From: a virus
Length of the DNA stretch: 21,855 bases
IMG/VR virus record: IMGVR_UViG_3300030106_003528
Span: 1 to 21,855 of that record
Reading direction: 5' to 3' (one strand)
Part shown: positions 16,016-21,855 of the stretch, one piece after another
Layout of the letters: each line of letters begins with the position of its first letter
How positions within the stretch are numbered: the stretch's first letter is position 1
Program-made: the position numbers and the translations under genes
The notes under the pieces: generated by a model
The model's input: only the letters and a program-made list of their open reading frames with translations
What the model was told of the DNA's origin: nothing
Databases searched by the model: none

Positions 16016-16671
16016 ATTTTTCTAATCACCCTTGTTTTTATAAGTTCTGCATTTTCTTTCCTAAACCAATCTGGTAAACCTATATGAGATCTACCATCAA
16101 ATTTATCTTCTGATTTAAAAGTTCCCTCTTCATTATAATGTAAAAAAACTTGAACACAATCATCTCCTTCAAAAGGTTTTCTCCAATGTTCTAAATCGCA
16201 ACCACGATAAACTAACATATCTCCTGGATTTAAATCAACTTTAATTCCTTTATTATTCACCCCACCTGTTGGGTCTAAATAAATAGGATAAGGTTTATCA
16301 AAACCTAAAGCCATGGTTGTTGATATAGCACAACTAGGTCTATCTTTATGTCTGTCAAGTTTATCTCCTTTTCTATAAATACGAGCATATGAATACATAG
16401 GCGACAAATCTAAACCAGTATGTTTTTTCATAACTGGATGCATCCAAGCTAATAATGTTTCCATGGCAACATCTGAATAATGAACATATGTTCCTGGAAC
16501 TTGTTCATCACCCCATCGTCCCCATTCGCTGGTTGTATTGTCTGTGATTCCATATCTAAAAAATGTATGTGATACTTCTCTTTTTAATAAAAAATAATCA
16601 GTAATAAATCTTGAAAGTATTTCAGGAATAGCCTCTTTTATAATTATATATCTATCTTTTTCAAAGTTCAT
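16012..16671 (-). CDS. 2OG-Fe(II) oxygenase, fourth gene of the block
   Basis: The 219-residue protein has an N-terminal helical region, then the beta-helix core: SYARIYRKGDKLDRHKDRPS supplies H108 and D110, and GDMLVYRGCDLEHWRKPF supplies H162. The usual RxS arginine on the last strand is replaced by a QVFLHY strand, so R164 next to the distal His, or another basic residue, may hold 2OG. This EHWR variant is familiar to me from oxygenases of marine bacteria and phages without an assigned substrate. A C-terminal tail of about 40 residues (SHIGLPDWFRKE) follows the core. Its start and end lie in 4-nt ATGA overlaps. Confidence 0.82.
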   Translation of the reverse strand: MNFEKDRYIIIKEAIPEILSRFITDYFLLKREVSHTFFRYGITDNTTSEWGRWGDEQVPGTYVHYSDVAMETLLAWMHPVMKKHTGLDLSPMYSYARIYRKGDKLDRHKDRPSCAISTTMALGFDKPYPIYLDPTGGVNNKGIKVDLNPGDMLVYRGCDLEHWRKPFEGDDCVQVFLHYNEEGTFKSEDKFDGRSHIGLPDWFRKENAELIKTRVIRKI

Positions 16672-17312
16672 GTTTTGTATAAGGGTATATAGTTATGCAT
16701 AAATTTATGAGTGAACTCATGATATCTTCTTAACACACCAACAGGTATAATATCAAATGCTATGGTTACTCTATGATCTTCATTTAACCATGGCGAACTT
16801 CTGTGTTCGTCTCCATCTGATTTTCCAAAAACACATAAACCATTTTTACTTGTAATTCTTAATACATTTTCTTTATTAGGAAGTTTGTAATCTGTATATG
16901 AATCATGTTTACCTTCTGTATGAACACAATAAAAACCATGGTATGTTTTAAATTCAGGTTCCCAATGACTGTGCCAACCTATATTTTTTTCTTTTGCAAA
17001 TAGATTAACCCAACATCTTACATAATATTGTTCTTCTAAATTTATTACTCTGTTAATACTGAATGAAAGAGTGGTATATAATTTTTGTAATTGTGGGCAT
17101 GGAAAACTAAATAAATTATATTCTGTATGATAGTAACTTGAAAAACAACCATATTTATTTTCTTCAATAGCAGGAAATTTTTCTTTTAATTCTTTCTCTA
17201 CTTCATAACAAGTTAGTAGTAATTTTTTATTATTTATACCTGGGTATTTAAACAACCATAAATAATCTTTTACGGCATTTTCTATTTCATAATTAGAATA
17301 ATTATACTCCAT
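16668..17312 (-). CDS. 2OG oxygenase-like protein with HxH site, third gene of the block
   Basis: The 214-residue protein has a helical first half and an oxygenase-like second half: YVRCWVNLFAKEKNIGWHSH, then a GFYCV strand, a GLCVFGKSDGDEHRSSPW segment and EDHRVTIAFDI. The candidate metal residues are H114, H116 and H170, with R181 on the last strand. As in the 200-aa protein, HxH stands where HxD is usual; E118 just after it could provide the carboxylate. The family is close to hydroxylase-like genes of marine phages, with no assigned substrate. It overlaps the upstream stop by 11 nt, and TAGAG lies just ahead of the start. Confidence 0.74.
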   Translation of the reverse strand: MEYNYSNYEIENAVKDYLWLFKYPGINNKKLLLTCYEVEKELKEKFPAIEENKYGCFSSYYHTEYNLFSFPCPQLQKLYTTLSFSINRVINLEEQYYVRCWVNLFAKEKNIGWHSHWEPEFKTYHGFYCVHTEGKHDSYTDYKLPNKENVLRITSKNGLCVFGKSDGDEHRSSPWLNEDHRVTIAFDIIPVGVLRRYHEFTHKFMHNYIPLYKT

Positions 17313-17880
17313 ACTCTAACCATCCAGTAATAATATATTTGTCTTTTGTTAGAGGGGAATTACCTCTATGTGTGTGAGTGAAACCACTAGGCCAAATTAA
17401 ACAAGTTCCTTGAGTTGGTTTATATCTTTTCTTAATATATAAAAACTCAGTTTCTCCACCTTCCTCTATATCATTTAAATAAACTGTAAAAACTAAAAGT
17501 CTATCTCTTGTAACTTTTGATTCATGTTCCGTGTGCCATACATGATATCCTTCTCCTGGACAAGTTTTCTGTAATTTAAAATCATATATAGCGTGTTTAG
17601 ATACTCTATTTAATATAGAAAATTTAGATGCATACTGATCATAAAGAGGGAAAAATATTTCACTAAACTCTTTCATAAAATACAAAGGTAAATTTATAGA
17701 TTCTAAATTATCTAATACAGACCCTGGTATGCTAATACTTTCATCAGTTATCTCTGTTTTATTTCTTCTAAATGTTAAACCTGATTTTTTGTAAGTTTCA
17801 AATACATTTATATATTTTTCACAAAACTCTTTAGAAAAAGAATTCTCAAATATCCCTATAAAATTTTCTTCTTGCATCAT
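17302..17880 (-). CDS. Prolyl-4-hydroxylase-type 2OG-Fe(II) oxygenase, second gene of the block
   Basis: The 192-residue protein has the most recognisable prolyl-4-hydroxylase-like pattern of the set: CPGEGYHVWHTEHE with H116 and E118 (HxE instead of HxD), the LLVFTVYLND..EGGETEF block (about 128-146), PTQGTCLIWPSGFTHTHRGN with the distal His at 169 or 171, and KYIITGWLEY in which K181 replaces the usual Arg/Lys that binds 2OG. The family hydroxylates protein side chains, typically proline. I chose ATG 17880 because it gives the 4-nt ATGA overlap typical of this block; the frame is open to an ATG at 17898 (six extra residues, 22-nt overlap). Confidence 0.85.
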   Translation of the reverse strand: MMQEENFIGIFENSFSKEFCEKYINVFETYKKSGLTFRRNKTEITDESISIPGSVLDNLESINLPLYFMKEFSEIFFPLYDQYASKFSILNRVSKHAIYDFKLQKTCPGEGYHVWHTEHESKVTRDRLLVFTVYLNDIEEGGETEFLYIKKRYKPTQGTCLIWPSGFTHTHRGNSPLTKDKYIITGWLEYGV

Positions 17881-18506
17881 ACAAAAGGTTTTCCACAAGA
17901 CCAGATTACTAAACTATACCTTTTACCTTTAGTAATCGGTTTTACTCTATGATATAAATGACTTGGAAAAACAATTAAACTTCCTGCTTTTTTAATTTCT
18001 TTACAATCAATTATTCTTTCTGAACCCTTTAAACTAGGGTTTCCATTATAAAATTCTAAACCACCTCCTTCATATTCTGAAGCATTATTTAAAGAAAGAA
18101 TGGCAGATAACTTTCTTATCTTACCATGTTTGTGTTTATTTTCTGGAGTATTGTAAGGTTCATCCCAACAATCAATGTGCCAATTATAAAATTGATTTAA
18201 ATTATATTCAGTAAATTGCATGGGTTCTGTATAATCAATTTGAAAATTCCATTGAGTATTAATATTAGCCTTTGCCATCAATGGTAATATTATATCATAC
18301 ACCCAGCTATCACTAAAAAAACTTACGTTTGAATTTCTAGTTTGTTTCTGTAACTCTTGTTCTTTTTCATTTAATTTTTCTTTCCCACTAAAATCACCAG
18401 TTCTGCCTAAAAAAGTTTTTTTGCTTTTTCCATGTTCGATTACTTTTTTACAAAAATCAGAGGTAATTTGTGAATCAAAGAACCAATAAAAAAATTTTAA
18501 ATTCAT
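17877..18506 (-). CDS. PKHD-type 2OG-Fe(II) hydroxylase, first gene of the block
   Basis: The 209-residue protein resembles PKHD/PiuC-type hydroxylases: YNLNQFYNWHIDCW gives H110 and D112, the GKIRKLSAILSLNNASEYEG strand pair is followed by GGGLEFYNG, and KKAGSLIVFPSHLYHRVKPI with GKRYSLVIW gives H186 and R196. All four key residues are in place, so it should be active. It is the first gene of the six-oxygenase run and has a 57-nt gap upstream, in which a candidate promoter is found; only a weak AGAAAG precedes the start. Its stop overlaps the next start by 4 nt. It is a protein-oxygenase family with unknown substrate here. Confidence 0.86.
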   Translation of the reverse strand: MNLKFFYWFFDSQITSDFCKKVIEHGKSKKTFLGRTGDFSGKEKLNEKEQELQKQTRNSNVSFFSDSWVYDIILPLMAKANINTQWNFQIDYTEPMQFTEYNLNQFYNWHIDCWDEPYNTPENKHKHGKIRKLSAILSLNNASEYEGGGLEFYNGNPSLKGSERIIDCKEIKKAGSLIVFPSHLYHRVKPITKGKRYSLVIWSCGKPFV

Positions 18507-18531
18507 AACTTTCTATTAAAAAATTATTGGT

Positions 18532-18559
18532 ACTATAAACGATTTGTAAGAAATAGCAA
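18532..18559 (-). promoter_or_regulatory. Candidate sigma70-type promoter for the oxygenase block
   Basis: In the 57-nt gap between the Gly-rich adhesin gene and the first oxygenase gene, the minus strand reads TTGCTA (18559-18554), 16 nt, then TATAGT (18537-18532; five of six -10 bases). Predicted transcription would start about 20 nt before the ATG at 18506. It is one of the few real gaps in the late region, which makes a local promoter plausible, but the -35 match is only four of six. Confidence 0.35.
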
Positions 18560-18563
18560 TATA

Positions 18564-19499
18564 TTAGCTAGACCAGTTTCCTTCTTTTATGTATGCATAG
18601 ATATTTTGTAGTCTCCAAACACCTGAAGTGTTTTGCAATACATTAAGTTCTTTAACTAATACTATACCAGATCCACCTTGACCATCTCCAGTAGGTGATC
18701 CTCCAGGAGTGCCAGGGGCTGCTCCTTTTCCACCACCTCCAGTGTTAGTTTGACCATTAAGATAAGATTGGTTTCCTGCTGAAGCTCCACCTCTTGGGTC
18801 GCCAGCATTTCCTGCTGGTGGTCCGCCTTGTGGTGGGTTTCCACCACCAGATCCTCCTCCAGAGTAAGATCCAGAATCTCCAAAGTCACTAGGGAATGCA
18901 GGTACAGCTTTTCCTGCTCCTCCAGTTGTACCTGATCCTGAGCCGCCGGCTCCACCACCGCCACCACCATATCCAGTAGTGTCAGGAGTTGTTCCGCCTG
19001 CTCCAGGATTACCAAAACCATATGTTCCAGAATCTCCAGGTTGATTTGGTTGAATACCTGGACCTGGAGGTCCACCGTTTCTTCTTCCACCGCCACCTGA
19101 TCCACCAGGTGCTCCTTCTTGGTGTCCTGTGTTAAAATAAGTTCCACCGCCACCACCGCCTTTTGCGACTAGTGCAGTTCCAAAAGATGAGTCTATTCCG
19201 TTACCACCTTGGTCAGCATCTCCTGGTGGTTGAACAGGGTGAGGAGTAGATGGTCCACCGCCACCACCAACAGTAATTGTAGTAGCCGTTGCAGGTAAAG
19301 GATAAGATGAAGGTGTTAAAATAAGGCCTCCACCTCCGCCTCCTCCAGCGATTGAAGATCCACCTTGTGCTCCACCAGCTACAACTAAAACTGTTCCAGT
19401 TGTTGCCGATCTATTAAATGTTCCTGATCCTGTAAAATCTGATATTAAAGTTCCTGCAAAGGGAGTTCTATCAACTCCTATAAATCCACCGTTAGCCAT
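18564..19499 (-). CDS. Glycine/proline-rich tail adhesin
   Basis: The 311-residue protein has a short N-terminal region, GTLISDFTGSGTFNRSATTG then VLVVAGG (about residues 16-44), followed by a core (45-275) of long Gly runs mixed with Pro, Ser and Asn: GGGGGGG, GGPPGPG (142-148), QPPGD (90-94), NPPQGGPPAG (221-230). It closes with GSGIVLVKELN and a C-terminal cap SGVWRLQNIYAYIKEGNW. This resembles the Gly-rich, polyglycine-II-type receptor-binding tips of phage tail fibres, and the VWRL..IY....GNW cap recurs in marine phage fibres. The Gly/Pro-rich core could be a substrate of the following hydroxylases. The start was set at 19499 (MANGG) because GGGAGG precedes it and it overlaps the previous stop (TAATG); a longer form would begin at 19514. 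Confidence 0.75.
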   Translation of the reverse strand: MANGGFIGVDRTPFAGTLISDFTGSGTFNRSATTGTVLVVAGGAQGGSSIAGGGGGGGLILTPSSYPLPATATTITVGGGGGPSTPHPVQPPGDADQGGNGIDSSFGTALVAKGGGGGGTYFNTGHQEGAPGGSGGGGRRNGGPPGPGIQPNQPGDSGTYGFGNPGAGGTTPDTTGYGGGGGGAGGSGSGTTGGAGKAVPAFPSDFGDSGSYSGGGSGGGNPPQGGPPAGNAGDPRGGASAGNQSYLNGQTNTGGGGKGAAPGTPGGSPTGDGQGGSGIVLVKELNVLQNTSGVWRLQNIYAYIKEGNWSS

Positions 19500-19984
19500 T
19501 ATGCTTCCTCCCAAGTGTTAGTTTCTGTATTCCAAATATAATCCACATCGTTACCGTTTCCATTCCATCTCTGATTAGCTTCATCCCAAGCCGGTGCCAC
19601 ATAAATATTTCCATGTATGGGACTAGGTTTTGGAATAGGTGCCTCGTATTGACATGTTTCAGTATTTAAAGTCCATGAATCAAAATACTTTGGCCCTTCA
19701 AATCTATCTTCGGCAGCATTAAAAGTGCATCCTACACCTGGATAACATCCTCTTTTATTTTTATTATAAGAACATTGTTTCCAGTATGTTGTTGAAGGAT
19801 AACTCCCTCCATAAATTTCTTTTATGCTTTCGCTTTGAGCATCAGGTGCAGACATTAAATTTGTAACCCAAGTTTCAGCACCTTCAGAATAATCACCACC
19901 ATTAGCATCAACATCTTTATTTTTAATAACGATTACTCTTAAGACTTCGTGTGTATCTGTTCTAACTTCAGCAAAGTGAGCCAT
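19499..19984 (-). CDS. Conserved marine-phage structural protein, function unknown (161 aa)
   Basis: The protein belongs to a family I recognise from cyanophages and pelagiphages: an N-terminal MAHFAEV...HEVLRVIVI, a WKQCSYN core (about residue 68), a GCYPGVGCTF segment, a FDSWTLN strand, a YEAPIPKP linker, and repeated Trp at the C-terminus (PAWDEANQRWNGN, YIWNTETNTWEEA). It is usually encoded beside tail-fibre genes and is thought to be a virion or fibre-associated protein, without a defined role. Cysteines (C72, C80, C86 and C110 by rough count) are unusual for the window. No strong Shine-Dalgarno stands out before the start. It overlaps the adhesin start at the TAATG junction and is 15 nt from the preceding gene. 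Confidence 0.72.
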   Translation of the reverse strand: MAHFAEVRTDTHEVLRVIVIKNKDVDANGGDYSEGAETWVTNLMSAPDAQSESIKEIYGGSYPSTTYWKQCSYNKNKRGCYPGVGCTFNAAEDRFEGPKYFDSWTLNTETCQYEAPIPKPSPIHGNIYVAPAWDEANQRWNGNGNDVDYIWNTETNTWEEA

Positions 19985-19999
19985 ACTCTACGACCCTCC

Positions 20000-20365
20000 T
20001 TAACTTAGTTCCTCGTAGTTGATTGTGATAGTCGCATCTGAGTTTGCACTTGCTCCGGCTTCAATGTTATCGCCTTCTTCAAGATACAAATTAGTGTTCT
20101 TATCAATAACAACTAGAGTTGCGTCTGCTGGCACAGAAACTGTGCTAGCTATCGCTATAGGTGATCCACCGCTTTTAGTTATAAAAACTGAAACGTCCAC
20201 TGCGGATGAACCATCGATGTTTGCAATTATTATACTATTAACTTTAAAAACTTTTCCAGAGGATGATGCGTTTGCAAGAATCTCAGTTGTAAGCGTTGTG
20301 TCTAAAGCTGCTTGTTTAGACTTAGCTGTTATCGTTGCTACGTTTACTAGATTTGGTGCTGCCAT
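20000..20365 (-). CDS. Small beta-sandwich virion protein (121 aa)
   Basis: This all-beta protein shows KVFKVNSIIIANID, AVDVSVFITKSGG, SPIAIASTVSVPADATLVVI, TNLYLEEGDNIEAGAS and ATITINYEEL in order. The same scheme is seen in the 109-aa protein at 12168-12497, so both probably belong to one family of small virion proteins. Proteins of this kind in phage structural regions are often decoration or fibre-accessory proteins; the exact role is unknown. The start is supported by GGAG about 8 nt upstream, in the 21-nt gap after the tail-fibre gene. Confidence 0.7.
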   Translation of the reverse strand: MAAPNLVNVATITAKSKQAALDTTLTTEILANASSSGKVFKVNSIIIANIDGSSAVDVSVFITKSGGSPIAIASTVSVPADATLVVIDKNTNLYLEEGDNIEAGASANSDATITINYEELS

Positions 20366-20386
20366 ATTTTATTCTCCTTTTTTCTT

Positions 20387-21331
20387 TTAACCGAAAATGA
20401 AAGCCATTGCAATAGCTTTTCCTGTGTTTATTGGTGTGGAATCGAACGTTAATTGACCAACCGCTGATGTCCCTGAACCTGTTATACTATCTACTTTTAA
20501 AAACGTTCCTGCTGTTATATTTCCAGTAGGAAACTTAATCTCATACGATTGAGAACTTGAATGAGGGGGTGATGTAAGCTTTATACCATGACTGTTATTT
20601 TCACAATTAAGCTGAATTGAACCTGGGTTTGATGCACCCATAGCTTCAATAACACCAGTTCCTTTTGGTCTTAAACGTAAGTTAAGGTTTGAATCATCTC
20701 CAACTGCACCAATTTGTGCACCAGCTCCTGTTGCAGCATTTGTAATATCTATGTGGTTAACTGCAGAACTAGTTGTTTCAAAAATTAATTGTTCTGCTCC
20801 ATTTTCATCTCTGATACCATGAGCGTCATCAAAGTCTATCATGAAAGAGTTAGTATCTAAATTACCACCTAATTGTGGTGATGTATCATCTACAACATCT
20901 CCACCAAATTCAATTGTACTAATATTTGGGTTAACTCCATCATCTGCTTTAGCATATGCAATTAAAGTTTTACCACTTGCAACTGCCGCTGAAGTTCCAG
21001 TACCACTAACATATTTAAATGTTACAGTTTGAGAACCAGAAGTTGCATTTTTTAAAATATAAAAGTTTTGAACATCTATAGGTATTGTAACGTTTCTTGC
21101 TCCTGTAAGAGAACCTGTAAATTCTATAATTCTGTGAGAAAGAGTTGCACCAGTTGATCCATCTGAAACTGATAGTGTTGTATCTCCTGAATCAGAGACA
21201 GCTTGAGTTGTATATCCACCAGATATTTGTTCTATAATTTGTAAATTTGTATTAGTTTTGGTTCCCCATGTACCAGCGTTTTCACCGGTTGCTTGTAATT
21301 CTACCCCTAAAGGTGTGTATGTAGATGCCAT
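20387..21331 (-). CDS. Tail fibre protein
   Basis: The 314-residue protein begins with MASTYTPLGVELQATGENAG followed by TWGTKTNTNLQIIEQ (about residues 21-35), a well-known N-terminal signature of phage tail fibres. It is followed by beta-rich, Thr/Ser/Gly-rich sequence, the SPQLGGNLDTNSF motif (about 150-162), a NLNLRLRPKGTGVIEAMG motif typical of fibre repeats, and a C-terminal GKAIAMAFIFG that recurs in pelagiphage fibres. It probably forms a trimeric fibre used in host adsorption. TAGGAG lies in the gap to the preceding gene and overlaps its stop codon, so expression of the two is linked. It heads a run with two small virion proteins and the Gly-rich adhesin. Confidence 0.82.
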   Translation of the reverse strand: MASTYTPLGVELQATGENAGTWGTKTNTNLQIIEQISGGYTTQAVSDSGDTTLSVSDGSTGATLSHRIIEFTGSLTGARNVTIPIDVQNFYILKNATSGSQTVTFKYVSGTGTSAAVASGKTLIAYAKADDGVNPNISTIEFGGDVVDDTSPQLGGNLDTNSFMIDFDDAHGIRDENGAEQLIFETTSSAVNHIDITNAATGAGAQIGAVGDDSNLNLRLRPKGTGVIEAMGASNPGSIQLNCENNSHGIKLTSPPHSSSQSYEIKFPTGNITAGTFLKVDSITGSGTSAVGQLTFDSTPINTGKAIAMAFIFG

Positions 21332-21343
21332 AAATTTTTTCTC

Positions 21344-21855
21344 CTATGCAGCGTCACTATAACTTGTATTTGATCCAGTTGCAACATCCGAATATGTATC
21401 ATTCGAACCTGTTGAAACATTACTATAAGATGTATTTGAACCAGTGTCAACATCACCGTAAGCAAATATATTTACTGTTCCTATGTTAAATGTTGCAGAT
21501 TGTCCTGTTAATCCTACTTGTATATCAGCAACAGTTACTGAACCAATACTAGCGCTAAATGACTGACTTGTTAATCCTAAAGTCATATCATTAGGGTCCA
21601 TAGCACCAACACTGCTTGTCATAGCTAGACCACTAGGTTGAACTAAAGCGCCACCTAAACCTATGATAGATCCTTGACTAAATGTTGCCTCAAGGCCAGA
21701 AAGCACCACAGCATTATTTGGTGCAATAGCTGTCCCTAAAGAAGATGTTAAAGAAAATCCTGTTACATCAACTTGGTTATCAGATGAACCTATTGCTGTC
21801 CCTTGACTTAAAGTCATAGACAGTCCAGATATAAGAGCTGTTGCGTTTGGTACGG
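21344..21855 (-). CDS. Beta-repeat structural protein, N-terminus beyond the window
   Basis: The frame is open to the window edge; an ATG at 21817 is internal, since the codons before it (PNATALISGLS) continue the repeat pattern. About six repeats of 20-24 residues follow the scheme (V/L)..(S/T)G.(S/E).T.S.G(T/S), for example GLSMTLSQGTAIG, GFSLTSSLGTAIA, GLEATFSQGSIIG and GQSATFNIGTVNI. Such VTGQ..TSSLG repeats are familiar from marine phage structural proteins and should form stacked beta units. A C-terminal tail has three copies of an 11-residue TGSN.(S/T)YS unit. It directly precedes the tail fibre and is likely a tail or fibre-base component; the full length is unknown. Confidence 0.72.
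   Translation of the reverse strand, partial: VPNATALISGLSMTLSQGTAIGSSDNQVDVTGFSLTSSLGTAIAPNNAVVLSGLEATFSQGSIIGLGGALVQPSGLAMTSSVGAMDPNDMTLGLTSQSFSASIGSVTVADIQVGLTGQSATFNIGTVNIFAYGDVDTGSNTSYSNVSTGSNDTYSDVATGSNTSYSDAA
21354..21452 (-). repeat. Three tandem 33-bp coding repeats
   Basis: Units at 21354-21386, 21387-21419 and 21420-21452 encode TGSNTSYSD-like 11-residue units at the C-terminus of the beta-repeat protein, with clear but imperfect identity at the DNA level. Unit 1 and unit 3 are most alike. A half unit (tcaccgta) follows. The copies have drifted, so this is an old protein repeat rather than a fresh expansion. Confidence 0.7.

Noticed and set aside
2167-18506. Idea that the oxygenases are TET/JBP-type DNA base-modifying enzymes
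   Set aside because: None shows recognisable TET/JBP features by eye and no base-glucosyltransferase or nucleotide-modifying gene is in the window; protein-hydroxylase-like patterns fit better, though a DNA target is not excluded.
18662-19156. Open frame of 164 codons on the same strand as the Gly-rich adhesin, in another frame
   Set aside because: It arises from the repetitive GGN-rich codons of the adhesin; its Val/Glu/Leu-rich product has no fold-like features and no start signal.
1-21855. CRISPR arrays, tRNA genes, insertion sequences, attachment sites
   Set aside because: Looked for repeats with regular spacers, tRNA-like cloverleaves, transposase or integrase motifs and flanking duplications by eye; none was found.

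Overview
The window looks like part of the genome of a tailed dsDNA phage of an AT-rich marine bacterium, most plausibly a Pelagibacter (SAR11)-type podovirus known mainly from metagenomes. The reasons are the strongly AT-rich coding, tightly overlapping genes, absence of cellular housekeeping genes, and a gene set of marine-phage character: Gly-rich and repeat-rich tail proteins, several 2-oxoglutarate/Fe(II) oxygenases, an M15 endolysin and large ejection-type virion proteins. The host assignment is inference; no host marker is present.

Layout. Positions 1-711 (minus) hold two small conserved phage genes, the first cut by the window edge. Positions 737-2610 are the only plus-strand segment: an SNF2-type helicase overlapped at TAATG by a small 2OG oxygenase, behind a near-consensus sigma70-type promoter at 693-721. 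From 21855 down to 2602 everything is on the minus strand and reads as one long late region. In transcription order it holds a beta-repeat protein (cut by the right edge), a tail fibre, a small beta-sandwich protein, a conserved 161-aa structural protein and a Gly/Pro-rich adhesin. Six consecutive 2OG-Fe(II) oxygenase-fold genes follow (18506-14910), then a tail hub/nozzle-like protein, three tiny proteins, four large probable internal/ejection proteins (11979-3736), and a lysis cassette of XhlA-like mini-holin, another 2OG oxygenase and M15 endolysin. The late region meets the helicase unit tail to tail with a 9-bp overlap.

How it fits together. The tail, hub and ejection proteins would build the adsorption and DNA-delivery machine, and the lysis cassette would release progeny. 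The striking element is eight 2OG oxygenase-fold proteins in 21.9 kb, six of them contiguous, five of these six junctions being short overlaps and the block having its own candidate promoter. The block sits directly downstream of a Gly/Pro-rich adhesin gene, so modification of the tail proteins is a natural hypothesis, but the substrate cannot be read from sequence. Two translation-coupling styles are visible: structural and lysis genes mostly join at TAATG (nine minus-strand junctions), while the oxygenase block mostly uses ATGA-type overlaps with weak or no Shine-Dalgarno sequence.
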